A stretch of 64,000 nt of DNA from Bradysia coprophila (lineage: Eukaryota; Arthropoda; Insecta; Diptera; Sciaridae), in NCBI RefSeq assembly GCF_014529535.1, contig NC_050735.1, forward strand, positions 11,047,739 through 11,111,738, in the 5' to 3' direction. A program made the translations under genes and the position numbers. The notes beneath the pieces were generated by a model that saw only the letters and a list, made by a program, of their open reading frames with translations, made no database searches and had not been told where the DNA came from. Positions 33,858-44,562 of this stretch are shown here, one piece after another (position 1 is the stretch's first letter; the number at the start of each line of letters is the position of its first letter).

Positions 33858-35842
33858 TTATTTTTCAACATCTGTCACAATGTTCGTGTCCGTAGATGCC
33901 CTTTTCTCTTTCTCTTGAGTCCATTCCGCCAAATGTGCCTTTTTCAGATGTGAATACATATTTGCGCTGGATTTAAATTTTTTATCGCAGTACTGACATT
34001 TATATAGATCTTCACCGGTATGCGTTGCAATGTGTTCCTATTACCAATAGAATTATCATAAATCAATGACCCTATTGAGCACACGATCAGGAAAGTTACC
34101 TTCAAATTCTTGGGACACCGAAACGCTTTGTCACACAGTACACATTCGTGCTTTCGTTCAGCATGAGCAGTTCGCAAATGCTGGTTCAGTCTGTGCTTAG
34201 TGGGACACACCTTGTTGCAAACGGGACAACTGACCGGGTCGGTATGACGATGTTGCTCGGTCATATGCTTAGCAAGACCATATTCGTTCTTATACCTGCA
34301 AACAATTTGTTTTTTGGTAAATAAAGAACCTTGATCGTATCGTTCATAGCTTCTGCCATTCGTACCAATTTCCGCAAATATTACACTGGACTTTCGGTCG
34401 AGGCGTTGTCGCATGTTCGCAGAAAACGTGTTTCTGGAGTGTTTGTTTCGACTTAAATTGACGTGCACAAATCTCACAGACGAAATTGTGTAAAGTGTCA
34501 TGGGTCTGCCTAATATGACATTTCAGGAGCAATTCGGACCGATAACTGAAAACAAATCGAAACGTTTAAGCGAGCCAAATCAACAGGAACCTCTGTCCAA
34601 ACTTACTTTTTCTTGCATTTTTCGCAAGGGAATTTCTCGCCATTCTTTGAAGTATGTTTGTCTTGGACGTGACGCCTCAAAGTCGCTGCTTTAGCGAAAC
34701 TACTCGTACATAAATCACATTTGAAGGCGCGCGAATCGAGCGGCACATGATTGTCGATGTGATTTTTCAACGCTTTGTTCGTCGTAAAACTCTTGCCACA
34801 CTGCTCGCACCGGTATTCATCAGGATTGGTATGACAACGCATATGGGCGATGATCGCGTATCGGCGATTAAATTTATTACCGCAACAAATCAGATAGCCA
34901 TGCATTTTGTGAACATCACGGTAATGTCGTCTCATATCCACCAATGTTCCGAATGGGACGTCGGGGCAAATATCACATTTCATCGAAAAATATTCACGGA
35001 TTTGAGCGTCCAGTTTGCTAGACTCGGGAGTGATAATGTGCTGACGAATGTGATCCAATAACTTGCAACGGCGATGAAATTTTTGATCGCAACATTTCAG
35101 ATAACCAATAGTCTGATGGACGTTGCGATAATGACACTTAACACCATACCAGGTGTCGAACTCGTCTTCGTCGCATATATCGCATTTCATTGAGAACCAT
35201 TCACGGATTTGACCATTCAGTTCTTTATTCTGTTCCTCTCTGATTTTCTGATTGATTACTTTGTCAGATTGACTGAAGGAACTTATGTCCCGTTTAGCGG
35301 ATACCTTTCGGTTATCATCACTTTGTGAAGGTTTATCCGAAGATTGACTGTTATCACTGGATGTTTGTGATGTTTTCGATGCATCATCGTAATCGTCATT
35401 GTAATCGAAGTCGTCCTCTTCATTTAGTTGCGAATCTATCGCTTGTACTGTCAGCTCTGTTTCCTCGCACTTCACTATAGTCAAGTCAGGCTCAATAACA
35501 ATGGTCTCATCATTGCGACCACCATCGCTCTTAATCGATTCCCAGTATGACTTCTGGAATTGTTCCACTCTTTCGTAGAACTCGTGAAACGCTTTAGTTT
35601 GTTCCCAACAAATCGTGCATAGCCACTCCGTCAGACCGTCATTTTTGTTGAGCTATAGAGACGATTGTCAGTTCTGGTCCGTACAAAATTTTTTGATCAC
35701 AAATCCGTCTCACCTGAAACCAGAAATGTTTTGCCAAAACTGTGGCGATTGTTGAATCTTGAAATGTTTCCCATATGTTCACTACATCTTCAATGGTGCG
35801 CAAACATAAACGACAGAGTTGTGGTTGATTTGACGAATCCAT
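33858..35842 (-). CDS. ZAD-C2H2 zinc-finger protein, tandem paralogue B (5 exons, 576 aa)
   Basis: Likely nuclear DNA-binding protein. Exons on the minus strand: 35842-35714, 35652-34607, 34545-34366, 34295-34100, 34037-33858; 1,731 nt in frame, same intron positions as A and C. The ZAD begins [20 protein letters not shown] and is completed in exon 2 ([13 protein letters not shown]). A Ser/Asp-rich linker follows ([17 protein letters not shown]). Exon 2 carries two copies of a paired-finger unit: MKCDIC...[32 protein letters not shown] and MKCDIC...[33 protein letters not shown] has one. Classical fingers then run to the C-terminus ([65 protein letters not shown]), about twelve in all. Confidence 0.93.
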
Positions 35843-36002
35843 TCGCTTGGAACCAACATCAACAACAGATTTTTTTCACATAAACAAAATGTGTGCAGTC
35901 TGTTTTGACACACAACCTTTTACACCCACTATCATTCATACGAACGAACGAATGCACTTTTTTGACAGTTTTGTAGATGGTCTGTTAATTTCTAGCTGAG
36001 GA

Positions 36003-36014
36003 ATTGTAGTAGAT
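36003..36014 (-). promoter_or_regulatory. Conserved upstream motif of paralogue B
   Basis: ATCTACTACAAT on the gene strand, about 160 nt before the start codon at 35842; see the matching sites at 30145 and 41292. Confidence 0.5.
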
Positions 36015-36063
36015 CTAACGTTTTGATATCTTCTTTTTAAATTTCTGAAGCTTAGTTTACACA

Positions 36064-36485
36064 TCACGAGCGAAGCGAAGGTTTCATAGAAAATTTCGCT
36101 GATCTATGTAGCACATTGAAGCGAAGGAATGACAGGAATATGAATATGATACCCCAGACGATTTTTATTTGGGACAAGCAGAAATTACCTTTCATAGAGA
36201 AAGATTCTCTGATTTGAGGCTTTGTAGACTCTAGAGTCATAATGTGCTGACGGATGTGGTCCAACAACTGACAACGACGGTAAAATTTTTCGTCACAGCA
36301 TTTAACGTAGCCAATTGTCATGTACGTTGCGATAATGTAATTTGACTCCCAACCTAGGGTTTAATTCGCCTTCGACGCAAATGTCGCACTTCATTTTAAA
36401 CCATTCACGGATTTGACCGTTCAGTTCACTATTCCGTTCCTCTACGATTGTTGGATTGCTGTTTTTGTCAGATCGACTTATTTCC
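36064..36485 (-). pseudogene. Dead ZAD zinc-finger copy, 3' piece
   Basis: Homologous to the middle of exon 2 of paralogue [18 protein letters not shown] and [23 protein letters not shown] are recognisable. The frame breaks near 36320, just before GYVKCC, and homology stops soon after the second finger unit near 36190. It ends at the poly(T) of the retroelement starting at 36486. The remaining 5' piece lies at 38395-38540. Confidence 0.85.
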
Positions 36486-38394
36486 TTTTTTTTTAATTTG
36501 CATTTTTTATTCATTTGATTTTGTTATACAATTAAATTACATCAATAGAAGAATTTTTGAAATTATCACAAGAATACATTAGCTGTTGGATTAGGTAATT
36601 TACACTAATCTAGTAATCGATGTTTAAACTTTAGTAAGCCTGGAAACTAAATTTTCTCGTACATTTTTCATTCTGTTTTATCACTTAATACAATTCAGTT
36701 CGTAATTAAGCTGCTCTGTGTTTCAATACAATTGAAGGAAATCTACGGAATCTAAGAGGTTATGGGCCCAGAATACGCAGTAAAAGAATACAATGGCAAC
36801 GGACGCAAAAAAAATTGAATGTTTCTTTGGAAAGAAATATGAAAGAAATTTTTGACAACAATTGTGCGGGAAGCTGCGATACGATTTGGCCTGTGAGGTA
36901 ATCGAGGAAGTCGAAGCAGTTACAGAAAGTCATAGAGGGAAGAATCGGAATCTTGATACATTTGCATGGGAAGCAGTGATACGGTTGCAGCAATGTTTGA
37001 AGCGATCGAGGAAGTCACAGTAATTGTAAACGAGGAAGTCACGGAAATTAGAGCTACGGAACCTAGTTGTGGTATCGGAATTAGAACAATCGAGAAAGAA
37101 TCGCGGATTATACAACTGAATTGGTGTTAGTGGTGTTGGGAGTGGTGTATACCATAGTCCAGCTAATGCCTGAAGTGGAAATTGAATTTGGATTGCCGGA
37201 ATCAACAAGAAATAGAAGTGGTAGAATGAATTGACCACTGGAACATGGAAATAGAAATGGAATATGGAAATGGAAGGAATATGGAAATGGAAGGAATATG
37301 GAAATAGAAGGAATATGGAAACAGGAGGAAATGGAAAGAAACAGGAATGAAAGCGGAACATATGGAATATGGAATCGAAGCTTGGAAATTTAATCGGAAA
37401 TTGAATCTTTGATTTATGTAAATTAAGCGGGGGTGTTGGATTAGGTAATTTACACTAATCTAGTAATCGATGTTTAAACTTTAGTAAGCCTGGAAACTAA
37501 ATTTTCTCGTACATTTTTCATTCTGTTTTATCACTTAATACAATTCAGTTCGTAATTAAGCTGCTCTGTGTTTCAATACAATTGAAGGAAATCTACGGAA
37601 TCTAAGATTAGCATCACTATTATCACAGAAGGTATTACGGATGCTCACTACATTGCCACTCTGGATGGCAATTGAAATCCGTTGGAGCAAAAAATCCAGA
37701 CTTCGCGGTTCGCCGGTTTTGCGTTTCATAAGATTTCCCAAATTTGACAAAAACAATTCAGTTTCCGGTCCGACAGACCCAAACGATTCGAATGCCACGG
37801 GCGTGAAATGGTAACGACGCTTCAAGTCAATGTAATGGTTGTGTTTGTCGCGTTCTGCATGATCAGCTGCAGCCCCACTTTTGTTGGATGTTAGATTGAT
37901 GTACGATGGAGCTACAACGTCAACCACTGTAGCGTCCCAGATTAACGATCTTCCGTGGCTCCAGGGGTAGCTGGTCAAACCGTCTGGACGTTTACCGTCT
38001 CGGCGAGATAGACCTTGTGGTTCCCGAGTGTTCGGAAATCCGGCAGATGCAACAGCCATTGAATGATATTGTTTATTTCGGTGTGTCTGGCGTATTTACC
38101 AATCATTTTAATGCATGATAGCCCATGGTGACCATTTGAATTGACTATATACCCACAAACACAAACGTGTGGTTCACAAATCTTGCTACCCAAACGAATT
38201 GCCACTGCGATTCTCGCGGCGTCGTTGTCCAACAGAAGGCCCAATTGATGAGAAGGAACAGCTTGCAGCCACTTTGATGATGTTTTTGTTGATGATTTCC
38301 CTTTAGGTGAGGAGTATTCGGTTATCTTTAATTTGTAATTTTCCGTCAGCAGCATCAGAAAGCTTGCTTGTATCTTTTGAGATTGGTTGTGCCT
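36486..38394 (-). mobile_element. 5'-truncated non-LTR retroelement (minus strand) with nested LTR element
   Basis: Interrupts the dead zinc-finger copy. The 3' end is a run of nine A on the minus strand (plus-strand T run at 36486-36494). The coding part covers about 38394-37613 in two frames, with one frameshift near 38000. The protein has a cysteine/histidine cluster (CVCGYIVNSNGHHGLSC), then KRPDGLTSYPW and GRSLIWDATVVDVVAPSY and a C-terminal FETFG-like segment (FESFGSVGPETE). This is the tail of a long protein that I know as accompanying reverse transcriptases in animal genomes; the clade is not certain. PDG...WDxT resembles the PD-(D/E)xK nuclease pattern. Broken by the frameshift and by the insertion of 36584-37607. 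Confidence 0.7.
36584..37607 (+). mobile_element. Miniature copia-type LTR element (TRIM-like), 1,024 bp
   Basis: Two 174-bp LTRs, 36584-36757 and 37434-37607, look identical, and the 5-bp target duplication TTAGC (36579-36583, 37608-37612) is intact, so insertion is recent. Behind the left LTR comes GGTTATGGGCCCAG, complementary to the anticodon arm of initiator tRNA-Met; the half-tRNA primer is characteristic of Drosophila copia, whose LTR also starts TGTTGGA. The purine tract AAGCGGGGG lies directly before the right LTR. The 676-nt interior has no gag or pol, only purine-rich GGAATATGGAAATGGAA repetition, and must have used enzymes of a full-length relative. The LTR lacks the usual terminal CA. 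Confidence 0.88.
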
Positions 38395-38540
38395 TATCGC
38401 ACAATTGTCACTGTAATCGAAGTCGCATCTTTGCAAGTCGATCGCTTGTCACAGCTCTGTTTCATCGCACTAATATCGGTCTCATCTTTTCCTCAACCAC
38501 CGCTCTTCATCGAATCCCACCCAGATTTTATGTTTTACAG
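38395..38540 (-). pseudogene. Dead ZAD zinc-finger copy, 5' piece
   Basis: Matches the linker-coding part of exon 2 of paralogue B (words ACTGTAATCGAAGTCG, CAGCTCTGTTTC, TCGCACT, GGTCTCATC on the plus strand appear in the same order with small deletions). Together with 36064-36485 it represents one dead gene copy split by the retroelement. The ZAD exons and the segment between linker and finger units are not found. Confidence 0.75.
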
Positions 38541-38736
38541 AGCAGATAGTGCACGAGAGTTAGAACGATTGGCGCGTTGTCATGTGAACATGTTTTGCAT
38601 CACCATGTCACCTTCTCAAAGAGCAATCTACGATTTACCGATAGTCGGACATTCACAGATTCTGCAGCCTAATTTCGACGTGCGACAAATACTTCAGAAT
38701 ATCGATCAAAAACTAACTTTCAAAATCAATTGGTGA
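38541..38736 (+). other. Unassigned open frame, possible exon or relic
   Basis: An open frame with protein-like composition runs from an acceptor-like site (TTTTACAG, ending 38542) to a TGA at 38734-38736: it includes RADSARELERLARCHVNMFC and PIVGHSQILQPNFDVRQIL. I do not recognise a family and no neighbouring exon is evident. It could be a terminal exon of an unseen plus-strand gene, a gene fragment brought by a transposon, or chance. Confidence 0.25.
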
Positions 38737-38886
38737 AGATCATCATCTTATCTATGAAATACGTGACTGTTTTCCGTTTAATTTTCGTTTTATCTCAGCA
38801 GAAGGAGAGGACAATCATTTTATATAAATCGAGATTCTCTCCGTATAATCTACCTCTCTTTGCGTTTTCCTCAAGCCTGTGCTATT

Positions 38887-38955
38887 GATTGATATTGATA
38901 TTGATATTGATATTGCAACGGTTACGGATTGAAGAAAATGCAGAGAGAGAGAGAA
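38887..38955. repeat. Simple repeats TTGATA and GA
   Basis: ATTGATATTGATATTGATAT followed at 38940 by a GAGAGAGAGAGA run. Ordinary microsatellites. Confidence 0.8.
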
Positions 38956-39121
38956 AGATATTCCAAAGAGAACTCATTTTGTCTACGATCAGATCGTGGA
39001 GAGAGCAATTCCTCCCAAATATAAGAAGAATGAAGACTAACACAAAGGGAATCATTGACTTATTTCACCTTTATTGCATCTTTCACTGGCTATTTTTCAT
39101 CTTGTGTTGACATTTTCCTTC

Positions 39122-41140
39122 TCAGCAATTATTTCTCTCCCTTAAATTTCGAGACCATTCTGCGTAATGTGCCTTTTTCATATGTGACGACAGGTTGCCG
39201 CTCGATTTCCACTTTTTTTCGCAGTGTTGGCATTTGTACAAATCTTCGCCGGTGTGAGTTGCGACGTGTTCCTGTTAACATCAGAAACTATAGAAAAAAA
39301 TTGCCGAACATGAGAAGCAGGTATGTATACCTTCAAAGCGAAAGGGCTGTTGAACGGTTTTTCGCACAATGTGCACCGATGATTTTTTTCGCCGTGAACA
39401 TATCTGATATGTTTGCGCAATCTGACTTTTCCCGAGTAAACTTTGTTGCAAATGTCGCATTTGGCCGGTTCGTTATCGGTGTGCTTTTCCTTCACATGTC
39501 TATTAAGATTATATTCGTTTTTCAACCTGCAAATGCATTCGCAATGGTGAGTATTGTTGATGTTATAAAGCTATTGCCTTCTTACCAATTACCACAAATA
39601 TCGCACTGAACTCTCGGTTGAGGTTTCGTCGAATGTTCGCTGATAAAGTGATTTCGGAGAGTATGCTTCGATTTGAATTGACGGGCACATACCTCACAGA
39701 CGTAATCATGTAAAGTTTCATGACACTGTCGCACATGACATTTCAGCGAAAATGACGATTGATAACTGAAATCGTTTTGAAGGGTCTTTAAGCTACATAC
39801 ACCGACAACTACGCTCGCTGTGCCTGTAAAACTCACCTTCGGTTGCATTTTTCGCATGGAAACTTCTGACCGTTTTTCGAAGTGTGTTTGTTCCAAACAT
39901 GAGCCTTCAAAATCGCTTCTCTTGCAAAGCTACTCGAACATAAGCTGCATTTGAAGGCGCGTGAATCGAGCGGCGCATGATGGGCGACGTGATTCTTCAA
40001 TGATTGTTTCGTCGAGAAACTCCTGTTGCACTGCTTACAATGGTTCGCATTCGGATTGGTGTGACTGCGCATATGAGCTACCATCTGCTGACGTGTATTA
40101 TACTTTTTGTTACAACAGGTGAGGTAACCGCGCACATTGTGGACTCCGCGATAGTGTCGCTTTACGTCCATCAATGTTTTGAAAGTAACGTCGTTGCAAA
40201 TGTCACATTTCATGGTAAACCATTCGTAGATTTCAGCGTTCTCTTTAGGCGATTCGGGATGCAAGATGTGATAACGGATGTGATCCAACAAATCACAACG
40301 ACTATGCAACTTTTTATCGCAACATTTCAGGTAGCCAACGACCTGATGTTCCTTGCGATAATGTCGCTTGACTGCCAGAAAAGTATCGAAATTCCCAGCA
40401 CTGCAAAGTTCGCATTTCAAAGTGAACCATTCACGTATTTGACCATTCAGTTCTCTATTCTGTTCCTCTCTGATAGTTTTGTTGATGACTTCGTCTGTTT
40501 GTCTCAAGGAGACCCCTTTTAATCTAAAGACAATTTGCCCATTGTCATCAACTTGTGGAGTTTGTTTAACAGGTTTGCCTTCATCATTAGGAATTTCAGG
40601 AATTTGGTCAACAGATTTGCATTTACCATTTGATTTACTATTTGACATGGTTGAACCTTGCTCACAATCGTAATTGCTGTCATCTTTTTGACTTACTTGC
40701 GATTCCATCGCTTCCAAATTAAACTCTGTTTTCTCTGTAGTCAATTCGGGATCTACATCATTTACGGCATCGTCAGCAACAACATTATCATCAATATCAG
40801 CACTATCATTCTTATTATTAGTCGAATCCCAGTACGACTTCTGAAAGTCCTCCACTTTTTGGTAAAACTCGTGAAAATTTTTGGTCTGTGCCCAACACAC
40901 TTGGCACAGCCACTCCGTCAATCCATCATTCGAATGAACCTATATGGAAAGAGATTATTATTATTTACGTCCAGTATTCACTCTCAATCACAGAATCGTA
41001 CGACGCCTCATCACCTGAAGGAACCAGAAATGTTTGGCTAAGATTACAGCGATTGTTGAATCTTGATAGGTTTTCCAAATGTTTACTGTTTCATCACTGT
41101 TTTGCAGACATAAACGACAGAGTTGTGAGTGTGAGTCCAT
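39122..41140 (-). CDS. ZAD-C2H2 zinc-finger protein, tandem paralogue C (5 exons, 584 aa)
   Basis: Likely nuclear DNA-binding protein. Exons on the minus strand: 41140-41015, 40939-39837, 39765-39586, 39526-39331, 39271-39122; 1,755 nt in frame with the intron positions of A and B. ZAD starts [20 protein letters not shown]; exon 1 has one extra codon (HFWFLQ, against HFWFQ in A and B), made at the splice junction. The linker is long and acidic/polar. Exon 2 has the doubled CD-C/CC finger unit as in B (CELCSAGNFDTFLAVKRHYR, LKCCDKKLHSRCDLLDHIRYH, MKCDICNDVTFKTLMDVKRHYR, LTCCNKKYNTRQQMVAHMRSH), then classical fingers ending CQHCEKKWKSSGNLSSHMKKAH. The tail is shorter than in B. It is the outermost member of the array. 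Confidence 0.93.
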
Positions 41141-41291
41141 AGTTAGTCGGTTCAAGTTTTGACGGTTTATTTAAGTATTCCGTATTCAGCCAGGATCAGT
41201 ATTTTATTGTTTTTTTCGGAAGTAAACAAAAAAAAACACAAAACTCTTTCCAATATTCACAATTTTTGACATTTTACAGCAATCGGTGTGA

Positions 41292-41303
41292 ATTGTAGTA
41301 GAT
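41292..41303 (-). promoter_or_regulatory. Conserved upstream motif of paralogue C
   Basis: ATCTACTACAAT on the gene strand, about 152 nt before the start codon at 41140; counterpart of the sites at 30145 and 36003. Confidence 0.5.
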
Positions 41304-41415
41304 TGAGATTCAAACTTTCGGTTGATGATGTCTTTTTGGCGGTTGTGCATAAAGACCAATGGAACTGAGTGAATCTTTTTTGTTTTGGCCAAGACATTCT
41401 ATAAATCTACTTTCA

Positions 41416-41575
41416 TGATAAAAAATGATTTGAAGAATGCCTCGGCCAAAGATATCACTTGGTTCTATGGAAGTTTAAGTAGAAGTGAACTGATTGAATT
41501 ACTTCTCTTTGAAGATTCTCTTTCAAGTAAACTCTTTATTTGGCACCAGAAAAGTATCGTCAATTTCAGAGTAGA
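41416..41575 (+). pseudogene. Possible start of an SH2 domain, truncated by a repeat
   Basis: The frame from ATG 41416 contains DITWFYGSLSRSELIELLLF, which resembles the first strand and helix of SH2 domains (W-Y/F-x-G-x-L-S-R-x-E-x-x-x-L-L). The FLVRxS phosphotyrosine pocket does not follow; after SLSSK the frame runs into the repeat starting near 41571 (GTAGATTGTCACTC). If the likeness is real this is one exon fragment of an SH2 adaptor gene; it could be chance. Confidence 0.3.
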
Positions 41576-41700
41576 TTGTCACTCAAAGCCGTAGGCCTAA
41601 AAAAGCATTTCTCACCGAGTTGCAAAGTTTTTCTCAAAAAAGCCAACGAAAGTTTTGCTTTTCATCACTGAGTTGAGCTAGTTAGAAATCTTTTGCGTCA
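41571..41700. repeat. Dispersed repeat, GTAGATTGTCACTCGA family
   Basis: Words GTAGATTGTCACTC, GCCGTAGG, CACCGAGTTG and CGTTTTTC/AGTTTTTC recur in the same order at 32630-32770 and 43530-43680, where the inverted partner TCGAGTGTGACAATACACATC is also present. Coding potential absent. Confidence 0.65.
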
Positions 41701-42164
41701 ACACTCTTTCAATCTTAGAGTAATTATACCTAGTATAGAGAGGAAATTTGTATGACCAACATTAGTTTGTATAAGATACACTTTTCGAATAATTTTACAC
41801 AAATACTTGCATACGTTGAGACTTTTGATAGTTTAATTTGCCTTCTTAATTAAGAGGACAAACACATACTAATAAAAATTTCGTATTTCATGTTGGGACC
41901 TCATATTTTACGTAATTTTGTTCAAAATTTCCAAAGTATATAAACACTGAAGGTACCGCAGATCCGCAAAAACACGCGGATCCCTACTTTCGGGGTGAAT
42001 ATAATTTTCATAACGTTGGACACAAGTAAAATCGAGTAAAATTCACTTTGTTAGGTTGCATCGCAATACTCAACACAGAAAATTTTATACTGAGCAACGC
42101 AGTTCTGACAACATTATTACGCCAAACATCACAGATGCAACATTATAAATCTTAAATTCACCCG

Positions 42165-42310
42165 AAAGCAGTGCCTATTTTTCGTGAAATTTTCATGAAA
42201 TTCGTGAAATTTAGTGAAATTCGTGAAATTTCGTGAAATTCGTGAAATTTCGTGAAATTTGTGAAATTTTGTAAAATTCATAAAATTCGTAAATTTCACG
42301 AAATTAATCC
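42165..42310. repeat. GTGAAATTC repeat tract, relative of the CAGGGCC elements
   Basis: Starts AGTGCCTATTTTTCGTGAAA and consists of about a dozen GTGAAATT(T/C) units. The same units occur at 44563-44708, which ends AAAATAGGCCCTG. Related in design to 26280-26576 and 58290-58541. Confidence 0.65.
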
Positions 42311-42395
42311 AATTTCTGCAAAAATCCAATGGGAACCGATTTTTGAAACAAAATACGAAGAGAACTTTTAGCGATCGTTTCACTGTTTATCATTG

Positions 42396-42640
42396 CAAGG
42401 TTCTGAAAGAACCAGGTTAAGACAACTCTGAGTTGATCACGAATGCGGTGACACACAAATTGAGTTCAGCGGCTACGAAGTTTATATGAAAAAGGCAACG
42501 TAACAAAAACAAAATTCCGAATTTTCCTAAAAAATATTTTCTTCAAGTTGAGTTCACACACAATCTGTACTGAGTACGTTTATCGATTCTTGTGTCACCC
42601 GCCTTCGTGGGTGTCTTAACCTGGTTCTTTCAGAACCTTG
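42396..42640. mobile_element. MITE, CAAGGTTCTGAAAG family, with 8-bp target duplication
   Basis: Full-length 245-bp copy with TIRs CAAGGTTCTGAAAGAACCAG and its reverse complement, flanked on both sides by TATCATTG. Nearly identical to the inner copy at 17531-17774, so the family moved recently. No coding capacity. Confidence 0.9.
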
Positions 42641-43299
42641 TATCATTGTAGGTTTTTAAATGTTGTTACAAATAATGCAACAAATCCAAATTTGACCATT
42701 CGAGCCTTCCGATGTCGGATTCCACAATCCTTGAAAACGCAGTTGAACCATTGTTGAGTTTTGGCTTTTTCTCCGCTTTATTGTTTTTACATATAAAAAA
42801 TTAACAATGTCTACGGTGTAAGGTATGATCGGTCGTCGCCCTTTTGGGATCACACTTTGTTATATATGTGTGTTAAACGACTAAAATCTATTTTGAAAGA
42901 GCTCACGATTTAATTAAGAAATAAAAATATTCTAGATTAGTCTAATCAAGCGACAACGTCAGAAATAATGATTCTTCTCAAATCTTTCTCAATTTAATGA
43001 CGTTGAACCGATTCGGTTCAACCGATCATTCATTTTAAATAAAAACGAGTTATATAACAGTCGGAGCGTTTGCTGCGACTGAGCCCCATACGACCCCGTA
43101 TATCTATTGCGTACGTGACCCTAGTGTGACTGTCACCCTACTGTCACCTATTGCCGCTATCATCCAAGAACGATAACAAACATAGTCACCCTACTTGACC
43201 GTAAAACCTATTGCGCCCGTAAACGTAGTTAAAGTTAAATTATCATGAAATGTGCAAAATGTACATGTGCAAAAGTGAGTTCAAGAAACGGTGGAAAAA

Positions 43300-43700
43300 A
43301 CTTGAAATAGTTATTTATGCAACAAATTGCGAAAAGTGGTTGTTTTCGTCACTAGATAACGCTTCGCTCGTTTGATAACCACATCATCATGTGACGAAAA
43401 CACACTTTTCGCAACGTGCTGCATACAACGTTTTCTGCAACAACCGCGAAAAGTGAACTTTTGAAATGCAAATTTTACATAATAGTAATTTATGCAATCA
43501 AGTGATATAAATTCGTTTTTAGGCACTAGAGGTGTAGATTGTCACTCGAGGCCGTAGGTCGAGTGTGACAATACACATCGTGTGCCTAAAAAATCATTTA
43601 TCAACGAGTTGCATACAACGTTTTTCTCAAAAAATGCGACGAAAATTTCTTATTTCGTCACTGAGTTGAGAAAACGATATAAATGTGTACATATTAGAAA
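43300..43700. repeat. Foldback and GTAGATTGTCACTCGA repeats
   Basis: A foldback begins at ATAGTTATTT (43307) and has arms TTGCGAAAAGTGGTTGTTTT and ACACACTTTTCGCAACGT around a centre with CGCTTCGCTCG; its design parallels 32095-32250. It is followed by a copy of the repeat described at 41571. Confidence 0.65.
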
Positions 43701-43789
43701 TTGTGCATATTGCAATTACGAACTACCGTACGACGTTCCTTTCAAGTGTAACACCAATTTCACATTGACCTAAAATTTTAATTTATTGA

Positions 43790-44235
43790 GTATAAATACA
43801 CTTAGGGCAGAGTAGCAGCCTTAGTCCAAGGACCCCAATTTAACATTTTTTCAACAACCTTCTCTTCGGTTTTCGATTACCTTCCAAATTAAACAAAAAT
43901 TAGGAAAATCGTAGGAAAATCACTTAGGGCCGATTAGCGGCCTTAGTCCAAGGACCCAAATTTAAAATTTTTTCAACAAAATTTTATTTTTCATGTGAGG
44001 GAGGGAGTTTTGAAATTTTTCTTAGGTTTTCGACCCCTTACATGAAAATTTTTTTGTGCGTCTGTTTTGGACGATTAATTTTAGGCAATTTCGCGAGTTG
44101 TAGTCCGAACGAAGTGAGTCCAAAACAGACACACAAATAACTATGGTATTCAATTACTTTCCATATAAAACAAAAATTAGCAAAATCGGATGAAATTTAC
44201 TCGATTTATGTATGTGCAAAACACACTTAGGACCG
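43790..44235. repeat. Composite repeat, partner of 8750-9150
   Basis: Two copies of GCCTTAGTCCAAGGACC (near 43818 and 43943), TTTCGACCCCTTACATGAAA, a foldback with CTGTTTTGGACGA and GTCCAAAACAGAC around CGAACGAAGTGAGTC, and AAATAACTAT at 44135-44144. Confidence 0.65.
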
Positions 44236-44269
44236 ATTTCAATAAACCTTTTTTACCTAAATTTGTATC

Positions 44270-44520
44270 GACAATTCCTATCTTTTCATTTCATTTCTAT
44301 CGTTTATTTTGCCGTAGATATCCCCGAAAGACCTTGACACAATTAGGCGACCCTTAACATACGAAGGGCTGACTCGAATATGCCCATCTTCAAGATATCG
44401 ACGTGACAGACAGACTGAAAGAAAATCTGTGAACATAGGCAAACCCTTTACCCTCACAGACTGCTTCGAATTCCATCAATTACACACGGCACGCAATACG
44501 TACTTCGTACGGGGCTAAAA
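44270..44520. repeat. Dispersed repeat, inverted copy of 23232-23420
   Basis: Contains GATATCGACGTGACAGACAG, GAACATAGGCAAAC, GAATTCCATCAATTACACAC and TACTTCGTACGGGGCT in the reverse order and strand relative to the copy in the C4-gene intron. Confidence 0.7.
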
Positions 44521-44562
44521 ACTTCAAAATAAATGGTATTCTGATATGACACTGCGGAAAAC

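Noticed and set aside
36930..37361. 143-aa open frame on the minus strand
   Set aside because: It is the shadow of the purine-rich GGAATATGGAAATGG repeat inside the LTR mini-element; the Phe/Ser/Pro composition is low-complexity.
40004..40522. 172-aa open frame on the plus strand
   Set aside because: Antisense to the finger-coding exon 2 of paralogue C; similar shadows exist opposite A and B, so it reflects the finger codons.
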